Shown here in pieces: positions 1 to 6,578 of a DNA stretch of 11,700 bases. Origin of the DNA: DATJSJ01 sp035504175 (GTDB lineage Bacteria; Pseudomonadota; Alphaproteobacteria; Acetobacterales; Acetobacteraceae). The notes under the pieces are model-generated. The model did not search any database. It was given only the letters and a program-made list of their open reading frames with translations, and was not told where the DNA came from. The position numbers were made by a program, and so were the translations under genes. How positions within the stretch are numbered: position 1 is the first letter of the stretch; the number at the start of each line of letters is the position of its first letter. The stretch covers positions 1 to 11,700 of the forward strand of contig DATJSJ010000132.1 in NCBI GenBank assembly GCA_035504175.1, written 5' to 3'.

Positions 1-1478
1 GCTACTCCCGCCGCCGCGAGCAGCCGCTTGCCCTCCCACTCGGTCAGCAGCCGCGTCGTGGCCGATGCCGAACACGGCGGGGCGGGCGTCCATGCGGTTG
101 GGTCGGCCGCGCCGATGTCGGCCGCAGCTTCCATGGCGGCCAGCGCATCGTCCATGCCGATCAATGGCACGAGTCCGGACTGCATCAGCGCGGCCGCCCG
201 CGCGGGCGGCATCGTCTCGGGCAGCGTCGCGATCACGGCGGCGCGGCGGCCACTCCGCCGCGCCGCATCGGCGAGCGCGTCGACCGCGATATCCCAATCC
301 GGGTACGGCCCGCGTTCGGGCGGCGGGAAATCGAGGATCAGCGCCACCAGCGCGAACTCGGCGGCCAGTATGGCGGCGAACGTCTCCGTCAGTGCCTCAT
401 CCTTGCCCCAGCTGAAGGTGTGGTAGTCGAGCGGATTGGAGACGCTGACGAGCGGCGGCAACGTCGCCCGCACGCGCGCCGCCTGCGCCGGCGTCAGCGC
501 CCGGAATCGAACTGTGCGCCCTTCCGCGAGATCGGCCATCAGCGCGGCCTCGCCGCCGGAACAACTCATCGACGCGATGTCGCGACCCGCGAGCGGCCCA
601 CCGCAATGCAGCAGCTTCAGCGCCTCGAGCAGCACGGTGATCGAGCGCACGCGGCCGACGCCGATCCGGCGGAGGAACGCATCGACCACCGCATCCTCGC
701 CGGCGAGCGAGGCCGTGTGGCTGACCGTGAGCTGTGCGCCCATCTGCGAGCGGCCGGTCTTCAGCGCCACCACCGGCACGCTGCGCTGCCGCGCGCCTGC
801 GACCGCGTCGGCAAAGGCGGCCGCATCGTCCAACCCCTCGATGTGCAATCCGATCGCGGTGACGCGCGCGTCCTGGACGAGCGCCGCGATCACGTCGGAC
901 AGGCCGAGGCAGGCCTGGTTTCCCATCGTCACCATCATGGCGAGCGGCAGGCCTCGCCGCTGCATGGTGATGTTGAGGCCGATATTGCCCGACTGCGTGA
1001 CGATCGCGACGCCGCGCTCGACCGCCTCGCCGCCGTGCTGATCGGGCCAGAGCAGCGCCTGGTCGAGATAGTTGATCAGCCCGTGGCAGTTCGGCCCGAG
1101 CACCGGCATCTGCCCGGCGGCCTCCACCAGCGCCGCCTGCAGCGCCGCACCCTCGGCGCCGGTTTCGGCAAATCCGGCCGAGTAGCACGCGACACCGCCC
1201 GCGCCGAGCGCCGCCGCCTCAAGCACCGCGTCGACCGAAAGATGCCGGTTCACCGCCAGGAACACCGCATCCGGTTCCGCCGGCAGATCGGCGAGCGAGC
1301 GGAACGCAGCGCGGCCCTCGATCGTCGGCTCGCGCGGATGCACCGGCCAGATCGGGCCGGCGAAGCCGAGCCGGTCGTTCTGCCGGATCACCTCCGCCGC
1401 CGCCTTGCCGCCCACGACCGCGATGCTGCGCGGCCGCAGCAGGCGCGCGAGCCGCGCGGGATCCGGTCGAACCTTCAT
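1..1478 (-). CDS. Acyl-CoA synthetase, NDP-forming (acetate-CoA ligase family), 3' end beyond window
   Basis: This gene predicts a CoA ligase that activates a carboxylic acid through an acyl phosphate and a phosphohistidine, the succinyl-CoA-synthetase mechanism. The 492 visible residues read without a stop. An N-terminal CoA-binding Rossmann domain starts near PRSIAVVGG, VLGPNCHG follows, then TQSGNIG (161-167). SHTASLAG holds the expected phosphorylated His254, and CSGGEAA starts at 306. At about 479 TEWEGKRLL resembles the first helix of the ATP-grasp (beta) domain, so this is an alpha-beta fusion cut early in its beta part; fused homologues are about 700 residues. The ATG overlaps the stop of the upstream acyl-CoA dehydrogenase gene as ATGA, implying translational coupling. 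The substrate is unknown. Next to carnitine genes, a betaine-type acid such as gamma-butyrobetaine is my inference. Family assignment is firm; the exact reaction is not. Confidence 0.88.
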   Translation of the reverse strand, partial: MKVRPDPARLARLLRPRSIAVVGGKAAAEVIRQNDRLGFAGPIWPVHPREPTIEGRAAFRSLADLPAEPDAVFLAVNRHLSVDAVLEAAALGAGGVACYSAGFAETGAEGAALQAALVEAAGQMPVLGPNCHGLINYLDQALLWPDQHGGEAVERGVAIVTQSGNIGLNITMQRRGLPLAMMVTMGNQACLGLSDVIAALVQDARVTAIGLHIEGLDDAAAFADAVAGARQRSVPVVALKTGRSQMGAQLTVSHTASLAGEDAVVDAFLRRIGVGRVRSITVLLEALKLLHCGGPLAGRDIASMSCSGGEAALMADLAEGRTVRFRALTPAQAARVRATLPPLVSVSNPLDYHTFSWGKDEALTETFAAILAAEFALVALILDFPPPERGPYPDWDIAVDALADAARRSGRRAAVIATLPETMPPARAAALMQSGLVPLIGMDDALAAMEAAADIGAADPTAWTPAPPCSASATTRLLTEWEGKRLLAAAGV

Positions 1479-2635
1479 GCGCCCAACGGACGCAGCAGCT
1501 CGCGCGAGATGATGTGACGCTGGATTTCGCTGGTGCCTTCCCAGATGCGCTCGACCCGTGCATCGCGCCAGATGCGTTCGAGCGGCAGATCCGCCATCAG
1601 CCCCATGCCGCCATGCACCTGCAGCGCCTCGTCGGCCACACGCGCCAGCATCTCCGACGCGTACAACTTGGCCTGGGAGATCTCCCGGTTCGCCGGCAGG
1701 CCCTGGTCCAGTCGCCACGCCGCCGCCAGCGTCAGCAGATCCGCGGCGTCGATCTCCGTCGCCATGTCCGCGAGTTTGAACGACACGCCCTGGAACTTGC
1801 CGATCACTTGGCCGAATTGTCGCCGTTGCGCCGCGTAGGACAACGCCAGGTCGAAAGCGCGCCGCGCCCGGCCGACGCACATCGCGGCAACTGTGATCCG
1901 CGTTGCCTGCAGCCACAGATTGGCAACCTCGAACCCGCCGCCCTCCTCGCCGAGGATCTGCGCGTCCGAGAGCCGGCAATCCTCGAAGTGGAGAATAGAG
2001 TTGTGATAGCCGCGGTGCGAGACGGAGTGGTACCCGGGTGCGATCGTGAAGCCGGGCGTATCGCGATCGACCAGGAAGCAGGTGATGCGCTTGCGCGCGC
2101 GGCCGCCCGCTTCCTCCTCGCCGGTGGCGACGAACACGATGACGAAATCCGCGACATCAGCATGACTGATGAAGTGCTTGGTGCCGTTCAGCAGCCAGTC
2201 GCCGCCGATGCGGCGCGCCTGGCACTTCATGCCGCGCACGTCCGAGCCCGCCTCCGGCTCGGTCATCGCCAGCGCATCCATCTTCGTGCCGGCGACTGCG
2301 GGATCGAGATAGCGCTGCCGCTGGTCCGCATTGCAGGCGCAGAGGATGTTCGACGGGCGGCCCCACCAGACGGACAATCCCATCGCGGTGCGGCCGAGCT
2401 CACGTTCCAGCAATGCGAAGGTCACCGCGTCGAGGCCGCCGCCGCCGAATTCGGTGGGGATGTTGGGAGCGTAGAAGCCGAGCGCGATCACCCTGTCGCG
2501 GATGGCGTGGCCGATCTCGAGCGGCAATACGCCGGTGCGCTCGAGTTCGGGTTCCAGCGGGTAGAGCTCGCGCTCGACGAAGTCGCGGACGGTGCGGACG
2601 ACGAAGGCTTGTTCCTCGGTGGGGGCGAAGTTCAT
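1475..2635 (-). CDS. Acyl-CoA dehydrogenase (FAD-dependent)
   Basis: The 386-residue product has the normal length for an acyl-CoA dehydrogenase, which introduces an alpha,beta double bond into an acyl-CoA and passes electrons to electron-transfer flavoprotein. Visible family features are the start MNFAPTEEQAF, the middle-domain motif AMTEPEAGSD, the C-terminal helices with YAAQRRQFGQ, and ALQVHGGMGLM. RIWEGTSEIQ carries the expected catalytic base, Glu366. The frame stays open upstream to 3028, but the ATG at 2635 is chosen because it matches the family N-terminus and the upstream extension translates the palindromic repeat. No good Shine-Dalgarno site precedes this ATG. The gene overlaps the downstream synthetase gene by 4 bp, so the pair probably acts in sequence: ligase makes the CoA ester, dehydrogenase oxidises it. 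Substrate is not readable. In this neighbourhood gamma-butyrobetainyl-CoA is one candidate, and a short branched or straight acyl-CoA is another. Confidence 0.92.
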   Translation of the reverse strand: MNFAPTEEQAFVVRTVRDFVERELYPLEPELERTGVLPLEIGHAIRDRVIALGFYAPNIPTEFGGGGLDAVTFALLERELGRTAMGLSVWWGRPSNILCACNADQRQRYLDPAVAGTKMDALAMTEPEAGSDVRGMKCQARRIGGDWLLNGTKHFISHADVADFVIVFVATGEEEAGGRARKRITCFLVDRDTPGFTIAPGYHSVSHRGYHNSILHFEDCRLSDAQILGEEGGGFEVANLWLQATRITVAAMCVGRARRAFDLALSYAAQRRQFGQVIGKFQGVSFKLADMATEIDAADLLTLAAAWRLDQGLPANREISQAKLYASEMLARVADEALQVHGGMGLMADLPLERIWRDARVERIWEGTSEIQRHIISRELLRPLGA

Positions 2636-2651
2636 GGCAGCAGGGCCGGAA

Positions 2652-2808
2652 GAAGGAAGGCCAGGGGCTCCGCCCCTGGACCCCGCTGGGGCCGTCGTGC
2701 GCAGCACGCATTCGCGTGACGGCCCCAGACCCCTTGACTTAAGTGAGGGATTGCAAAGGCTAGCCTGTGCTGGGGGTCCAGGGGGCAAAGCCCCCTGGCC
2801 TTTCCTTC
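2652..2808. repeat. Palindromic intergenic element with inverted-repeat ends (REP/MITE-like)
   Basis: The ends are near-identical inverted copies (2652-2684 and 2773-2808), each containing its own hairpin. The left is ccaggggc-tcc-gcccctgg at 2661-2679 (8-bp perfect stem). The right is ccagggggc-aaa-gccccctgg at 2778-2798 (9-bp perfect stem). Between them lies a third stem, ctggggccgtc (2686-2696) pairing with gacggccccag (2718-2728), which encloses a small gtgc-gca-gcac hairpin. The element leaves only 5 bp to the carnitine dehydrogenase stop and 16 bp to the acyl-CoA dehydrogenase ATG. It could act as a weak terminator or an mRNA-stabilising structure between the two genes; in the leftward direction the last hairpin is followed only by a mixed C/T stretch. 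No transposase is present. Mobility is inferred from the architecture, not shown. Confidence 0.75.
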
Positions 2809-2813
2809 GCCCA

Positions 2814-4295
2814 TCACGCCAACCCGACCCGCCGTCCCGCCGCTTCCGGCCTCGCCAACTCGGCGTGCGCCGCCAGAATGCGTGCGATCCGCTCCCGCTG
2901 CGCCGGCTCCGCCGGGCACGCGCGTCCCGCTCGCGTGTCCACGTGCAGCAGCATGTGCTCCGCTGTCGCGCAGAGCGCACCGTCGGTGCTGCGATACAGC
3001 GCGTGGAACACATGCAGCCGCTTCTCATCCGCGGCGAGAAGCTGCGTCGTCACGTGCAGTGCCTCGCCCTCGGCAAGCTCGCGCAGGTGCCGGAGATGTG
3101 TCTCCACCGTGTACCAGCTATGCCCGCCGGCGAGGTACGCCGCGTCCATGCCGATATGCGCGAGCAGCGCGTCGGTGGTGTCGCCGAACACCTGCAGGTA
3201 GCGACTTTCCGTCATGTGCGCGTTGTAGTCGACCCAGCCCGGTTCGACGCGCGCGCGGTGCAGCAGCAGTGGCGCGTCCGGTTTGGCTTCGGGCGCTGCG
3301 GAAACCGCGCCATGGCTCGGATACAGCCGCTCCTCGTACGCCTTCAGCACCGCGCCGGCGGCGTAATCCTGCGCCCGCAGGCCTTGCAGGACCGCAACCA
3401 GGCAGTCATCGCGCTTGCGCTCCAGGTCGCGGATCGCTTCGCCACGCGCCTGCGCGTCGGACTGCGCCACGATGCGGTCGAGCAACGCGTCGTCCAGGTC
3501 TGGCACGTCCATCAGCTTCGTCCAGGGCCATTTCAGCGACGGGCCGAACTGCGCCATGAAGTGCCGCATGCCGGGCTCGCCGCCGGCGATGCGGTAGATC
3601 AGGAACGTGCCCATGAACGCCCAGCGCAGGCCGGGGCCGAAGCGCATGGCGTCGTCGATCTCCTCGGCGGTGGCGATGCCGTCGTGGACGAGCCACAGCG
3701 CCTCGCGCCACAGCGCCTCCATCAGCCGGTCGGCGATGAAGGCATCGACCTCCCGCTGCAGCACCAGTGGCCGCATGCCGAGTGCCTGATAGAGCGCGGC
3801 CGCGCGCTGCGTCGTCTCCGCCGAGGTCTGCCCGCCGCCGCAAACCTCCACCAGCGGCATCAGGTACACCGGGTTGAACGGGTGCCCGACCGTGAAGCGC
3901 TCCGGATGGCGCAGTCCCGCCTGCAGCCGCGTCGGCAGCAGGCCGGAGGTCGAGGAGGCGATGATCACGTCCGGCCGCGCCATGGCTTCCGCCCGTGCCA
4001 ACAGCGTGCGCTTGAGGTCCTCGCGCTCCGGCAGGCTTTCCTGGATGAAATCGGCGCCCTCCGCCGCTTCTTCCACGTGGCGCACCAGCGTCAGCCGCCC
4101 CGGTTCCGGCAGCGGCGCGAGGGTGAGTCGGCTCCAGGCGCGGCGCGCATTGGCGACGACCTCGCCGAGCTTGCGTTCCGCTTCCGGATCGGGGTCGCAG
4201 ACCACCGCATCGAGCCCGTTCAGCAGCGCACGCGCCGCCCAGCCGGCACCGATCACGCCGCCGCCGAGCAGCCCGACCGTCCTGATCCCGTCCAT
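2814..4295 (-). CDS. lcdH: L-carnitine dehydrogenase fused to betainyl-CoA thioesterase
   Basis: This 493-residue protein joins two enzymes. Residues 1 to about 320 form a 3-hydroxyacyl-CoA-dehydrogenase-like NAD enzyme. It has GxGxxG (G11, G13, G16), the SSTS segment (114-117), and the GHPFNP motif with His138 and Glu150, 12 residues apart as in the family's catalytic pair. FIADR (186-190) has Asp where hydroxyacyl-CoA dehydrogenases have Asn, and MAQFGPSLKWPWTKLMDVP (247-265) matches my memory of carnitine dehydrogenases. Residues about 343-470 are a hotdog thioesterase with WVDYNAHM (354-361), Asp356 being the expected catalytic acid. The first half would oxidise L-carnitine to 3-dehydrocarnitine; the second would release glycine betaine from betainyl-CoA. 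In Pseudomonas these are separate genes (cdhA, cdhB); fusions are known in alphaproteobacteria. The ATG follows the cleavage-enzyme stop by 10 bp, with GAGG overlapping that stop codon, so the two are coupled. Confidence 0.93.
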   Translation of the reverse strand: MDGIRTVGLLGGGVIGAGWAARALLNGLDAVVCDPDPEAERKLGEVVANARRAWSRLTLAPLPEPGRLTLVRHVEEAAEGADFIQESLPEREDLKRTLLARAEAMARPDVIIASSTSGLLPTRLQAGLRHPERFTVGHPFNPVYLMPLVEVCGGGQTSAETTQRAAALYQALGMRPLVLQREVDAFIADRLMEALWREALWLVHDGIATAEEIDDAMRFGPGLRWAFMGTFLIYRIAGGEPGMRHFMAQFGPSLKWPWTKLMDVPDLDDALLDRIVAQSDAQARGEAIRDLERKRDDCLVAVLQGLRAQDYAAGAVLKAYEERLYPSHGAVSAAPEAKPDAPLLLHRARVEPGWVDYNAHMTESRYLQVFGDTTDALLAHIGMDAAYLAGGHSWYTVETHLRHLRELAEGEALHVTTQLLAADEKRLHVFHALYRSTDGALCATAEHMLLHVDTRAGRACPAEPAQRERIARILAAHAELARPEAAGRRVGLA

Positions 4296-4305
4296 GCGCG
4301 CCGCC

Positions 4306-5202
4306 TCAGCCGCGCTTCGCCAGTTTCAGCTTCGCGCGCACATCTTCGGGACCGAGGATGCGTGCGCCCATCGCCTGCAGGATCGTCGCCGCCCGCGCCA
4401 CCAGTGCGCCGTTCGTCGCCAGCACGCCGCGCGACAGATAGAGATTGTCCTCGAGCCCGACGCGCACATTGCCGCCGGCGAGTGCCGCCATCGCGACGTA
4501 GGGAAGCTGCATGCGGCCGATGGAGAAGGCGGAGAACACGGCACCCGGCGGCAGATTGGCGACCATCGCACCCAGCGTCGCCGGGTCGTCCGGTGCGCCG
4601 TACGGGATGCCCATGCAGAGCTGGATCAGCACCGGATCGTCGAGCAGCCCGTCGCGCAGCATCTCGCGCACCATGACCAGGTGCCCGGTGTCGAACACCT
4701 CCAGCTCCGGCCGCACGCCGAGGCGCTGGATGCGCGCCGCCATCGCCCGCAGCATCGCCGGCGTGTTGACCATGACGTAGTCGCCGCCCGCCGCGAAATT
4801 CATCGACCCACAGTCGAGCGTGCAGATCTCCGGCAGCAGTTCGGAGACGTGCACCAGCCGCTCCTCGGCGCCGGCCATGTCGGTGCCGGCGGGATTGGGC
4901 GGCAGCGGCTGCTCCACCGGGCCGAAGACGAGATCGCCGCCCATGCCGGCGGTCAGGTTGAGCACCACGTCCACGCCGGACTCGCGCACGCGGGCGACCA
5001 CCTCGCGGTACAGCGCCGTATCGCGGGCGCCCTTGCCCGTTGCCGGATCGCGGACGTGGATGTGCGCTACCGCCGCGCCCTCGCGCGCCGCCTCGATCGC
5101 GGCGGCGGCGATCTCGGCCGGCGTCACCGGCACCTGGTCCGACCGCGCCGTCGAATCGCCGGCGCCGGTGACCGCACAGGTGATGAAGACGTCCCAGTTC
5201 AT
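4306..5202 (-). CDS. cdhC: 3-dehydrocarnitine cleavage enzyme (BKACE family, 3-dehydrocarnitine:acetyl-CoA trimethylamine-type transferase)
   Basis: This is a beta-keto acid cleavage enzyme (formerly DUF849) of 298 residues, a typical length. The family are zinc TIM-barrel enzymes that condense a beta-keto acid with acetyl-CoA and split the product; the carnitine member yields betainyl-CoA and acetoacetate from 3-dehydrocarnitine. Visible features are the start MNWDVFITCAVTGAG, AHIHVRDP with zinc ligands His47 and His49, LNLTAGMGG, and VRVGLEDN with the third expected ligand, Glu251. The ATG at 5202 is chosen over a frame open to 5667 because it matches the family start and has GGAG eight bases upstream. 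The longer frame would run antisense through the regulator. Sub-specificity for dehydrocarnitine rests on the adjacent carnitine dehydrogenase-thioesterase and CdhR-like regulator, since BKACE members differ in substrate. It is the first gene of the leftward series. Confidence 0.93.
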   Translation of the reverse strand: MNWDVFITCAVTGAGDSTARSDQVPVTPAEIAAAAIEAAREGAAVAHIHVRDPATGKGARDTALYREVVARVRESGVDVVLNLTAGMGGDLVFGPVEQPLPPNPAGTDMAGAEERLVHVSELLPEICTLDCGSMNFAAGGDYVMVNTPAMLRAMAARIQRLGVRPELEVFDTGHLVMVREMLRDGLLDDPVLIQLCMGIPYGAPDDPATLGAMVANLPPGAVFSAFSIGRMQLPYVAMAALAGGNVRVGLEDNLYLSRGVLATNGALVARAATILQAMGARILGPEDVRAKLKLAKRG

Positions 5203-5271
5203 GCGCCGCACTCCATGGCCGGCGCGCAGGCTATTGCAGCCGCGGCGCGGCCGGCGATACAGGATCGGACC
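5203..5271. promoter_or_regulatory. Divergent control region between cdhC and cdhR
   Basis: These 69 bases separate two divergent start codons and must hold the control signals for both unless transcription starts inside a gene. Seen directly: GGAG for the leftward gene, AGGA (5261-5264) seven bases before the regulator ATG, and a short inverted repeat ggct-attgc-agcc at 5229-5241. A weak leftward promoter candidate is TGTATC (5261-5256) and TGCAAT (5238-5233), 17 bases apart, four of six matches in the -10 box but only two in the -35 box. That would suit an activator-dependent promoter. CdhR in Pseudomonas activates its carnitine genes, so a binding site here is likely, but I cannot point to one with confidence. 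Confidence 0.55.
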
Positions 5272-6231
5272 ATGATCGTGCCGGATCGGACACCGCGCCG
5301 GTTCGCCCTGCTGGTGCTGCCGTCCTTCTCCAACATGACGCTCGCGGCGGTGATGGAGCCGATGCGGGTTGCCAACCGCCTTGCCGGCCGCCCGGTCTTC
5401 ACCTGGCAGGTGCTGACGGAATCCGGGGCGCCGGTCGCGAGCAGCAGCGGCCTGGTGGTGCGGCCCGACGCGGCGCTCGCCGACGCGGCCGCCGCCGACG
5501 GACTGCTGGCGATCGCGAGCTACGACGCCGACCGGCACGCGACGCAGCCGGTCCGCCGCGCGCTGCGCGCCGCGGCGCGGCGCGGGGCCGCGATCGGCGG
5601 GATGGAATCGGCCGCCTACGTGCTCGCCTCGGCCGGCGTGCTGGACGGCTTCCGGGCGACGACGCATTGGGAGGATCTGGCGGATTTCGCCGAGCGCTTC
5701 CCGGCGCTGCAGGTCGTGCCCGACCGCTTCGTCATCGATCGCAACCGCATGACGTCAGGCGGCGCGCTGCCGACGCTCGACCTGATGCTGGAACTGGTGC
5801 GGCGGGAATTCGGCCCGGCGCTGGCGCTCGGCGTCTCCAGCGCGTTCCTCTACGACCGCCATCAGGGACCGGGCGACCCGCAGCACATGCGCGCGGTGGG
5901 GCCGCTGGCGCGGCGCGACCGCGTGCTGGTGCGGGCGATCCGGGTGATGGAGCGCAACATTGAGACGCCACTGCCGGTCGCGGCGATCGCGGGCGCGGTG
6001 GGCGTCAGCCCGCGCGAACTGCACCGCCGCTTCACGGCCGGGCTCAGCGTCGGGCCGCTCGCCTATTACCAGGAACTGCGCCTGTTCCTGGCGCGCCGGC
6101 TGCTGGAGAACACCGACCATCCGGTGGCGCGCGTCGCGGTGATGGCGGGGTTCGGGTCGGGCTCCGCCTTCGCGCGGGCGTTCCGGGCGCAGTTCGGGGG
6201 AAGCCCGTCCGACGTGCGGCAGAGCCGGTGA
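5272..6231 (+). CDS. cdhR: CdhR-like transcriptional regulator (DJ-1/PfpI-like domain plus AraC-type HTH)
   Basis: The 319-residue protein has a class I glutamine amidotransferase-like (DJ-1/PfpI) sensing domain at about 9-185, with FALLVLPSFSNMTLAAVMEP at its start and AAYVLASAGVLDGFRATTHW at 114-133. A C-terminal AraC-type DNA-binding domain spans about 218-315, with helix-turn-helix units near 235-256 (VAAIAGAVGVSPRELHRRF) and 285-308 (VARVAVMAGFGSGSAFARAF). The usual nucleophile position (GGMESA) has no cysteine, so this is a non-enzymatic sensor. GlxA-type relatives include CdhR (carnitine), GbdR (betaine) and ArgR. The divergent carnitine genes make CdhR the best match, sensing carnitine or a derivative and activating the leftward genes. 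The ATG at 5272 is supported by AGGA seven bases upstream and by the family N-terminus, although the frame is open far upstream. Confidence 0.88.
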   Translation: MIVPDRTPRRFALLVLPSFSNMTLAAVMEPMRVANRLAGRPVFTWQVLTESGAPVASSSGLVVRPDAALADAAAADGLLAIASYDADRHATQPVRRALRAAARRGAAIGGMESAAYVLASAGVLDGFRATTHWEDLADFAERFPALQVVPDRFVIDRNRMTSGGALPTLDLMLELVRREFGPALALGVSSAFLYDRHQGPGDPQHMRAVGPLARRDRVLVRAIRVMERNIETPLPVAAIAGAVGVSPRELHRRFTAGLSVGPLAYYQELRLFLARRLLENTDHPVARVAVMAGFGSGSAFARAFRAQFGGSPSDVRQSR

Positions 6232-6506
6232 CACGACCGTGACGCGCGACGTGGCGTCGCGGGCACCCGGCGATCGCGATGATTGCCGACGTTTCTACCG
6301 CTCGCCGTCCTGATCGCACGTCCAGAGTGCCGCGACGCGTGCTCCGGCTTTGACGCATCGTCCGCGTCGTGCGGTGTGGCGCGATGCACGATCGCAATGA
6401 TCGGCGGCGCAGCAATGGCGGCTGCATGCGGGGCCGCGAATCAGCGGTCGCTGTATCCGTCGCGGCCTGCATCGTTCCGATTGCCTCGCTTCCGGGCGCG
6501 AGCCTT
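6232..6506. other. Non-coding spacer between cdhR and the ABC transporter operon
   Basis: I find no convincing gene here: open frames are short, lack ribosome binding sites and use codons unlike their neighbours. Seen in it: a 6-bp stem cgcgac-gtggc-gtcgcg at 6245-6261, just after the cdhR stop, with no T-run; and two similar segments, starting cgatcgcgatgattg at 6271 and cgatcgcaatgatcgg at 6389, matching at about 15 of 18 positions. The G+C content is visibly lower than in the flanking genes, as expected of a regulatory spacer. Confidence 0.5.
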
Positions 6507-6512
6507 TACAAT
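6507..6512 (+). promoter_or_regulatory. Candidate -10 box for the ABC transporter operon
   Basis: TACAAT differs from the sigma-70 consensus TATAAT at one base and stands out in a GC-rich region. Upstream the best -35 is TTGCCT at 6481-6486, at a long 20-base spacing, so the promoter may need an activator. Transcription would start near 6519, just before the GGGGAGG at 6521-6527. Confidence 0.4.
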
Positions 6513-6530
6513 CCCCCATCGGGGAGGCAC

Positions 6531-6544
6531 GCTTTGGCCAAAGC
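6531..6544. promoter_or_regulatory. Perfect 14-bp palindrome, possible operator
   Basis: The sequence gctttggccaaagc is its own reverse complement. It lies about 12-25 bases downstream of the inferred transcription start, a place where a repressor would block the operon. No regulator gene for the transporter is visible in the window, so the binding protein is unknown. The palindrome also contains a possible TTG start codon (6534) for the ATPase. A perfect 14-mer palindrome can arise by chance in a GC-rich window, hence moderate confidence. Confidence 0.4.
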
Positions 6545-6578
6545 GGGCCTGCAGAGCGCCACGCGGAGGGATCGTCGC

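Noticed and set aside
2734..2762. TTGACT at 2734-2739 as a rightward promoter
   Set aside because: There is no acceptable -10 box at 16-18 bases and no rightward gene follows; it lies inside the palindromic element.
2652..2808. CRISPR-like or tRNA-like structure in the hairpin cluster
   Set aside because: There are no regularly spaced direct repeats and no cloverleaf; the arms are inverted copies, which fits a REP/MITE-type element.
2636..3028. N-terminal extension of the acyl-CoA dehydrogenase up to 3028
   Set aside because: The extension translates the palindromic repeat and antiparallel-frame sequence of the upstream thioesterase domain; the family N-terminus is at the ATG at 2635.
2592..4676. 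A 694-codon open frame on the + strand across the carnitine dehydrogenase and repeat
   Set aside because: It is antisense to a clear enzyme gene; its translation is Arg/Ala/His-rich without any recognisable domain. Such shadows are expected at this GC content.
3874..5271. Upstream extension of the CdhR frame
   Set aside because: It is open only because it runs antisense through the BKACE and carnitine dehydrogenase genes; the regulator start at 5272 has a ribosome site and the family N-terminus.
6245..6261. Stem cgcgac-gtggc-gtcgcg as a terminator for cdhR
   Set aside because: The stem is only 6 bp and no T-run follows, so a chance GC palindrome is as likely.
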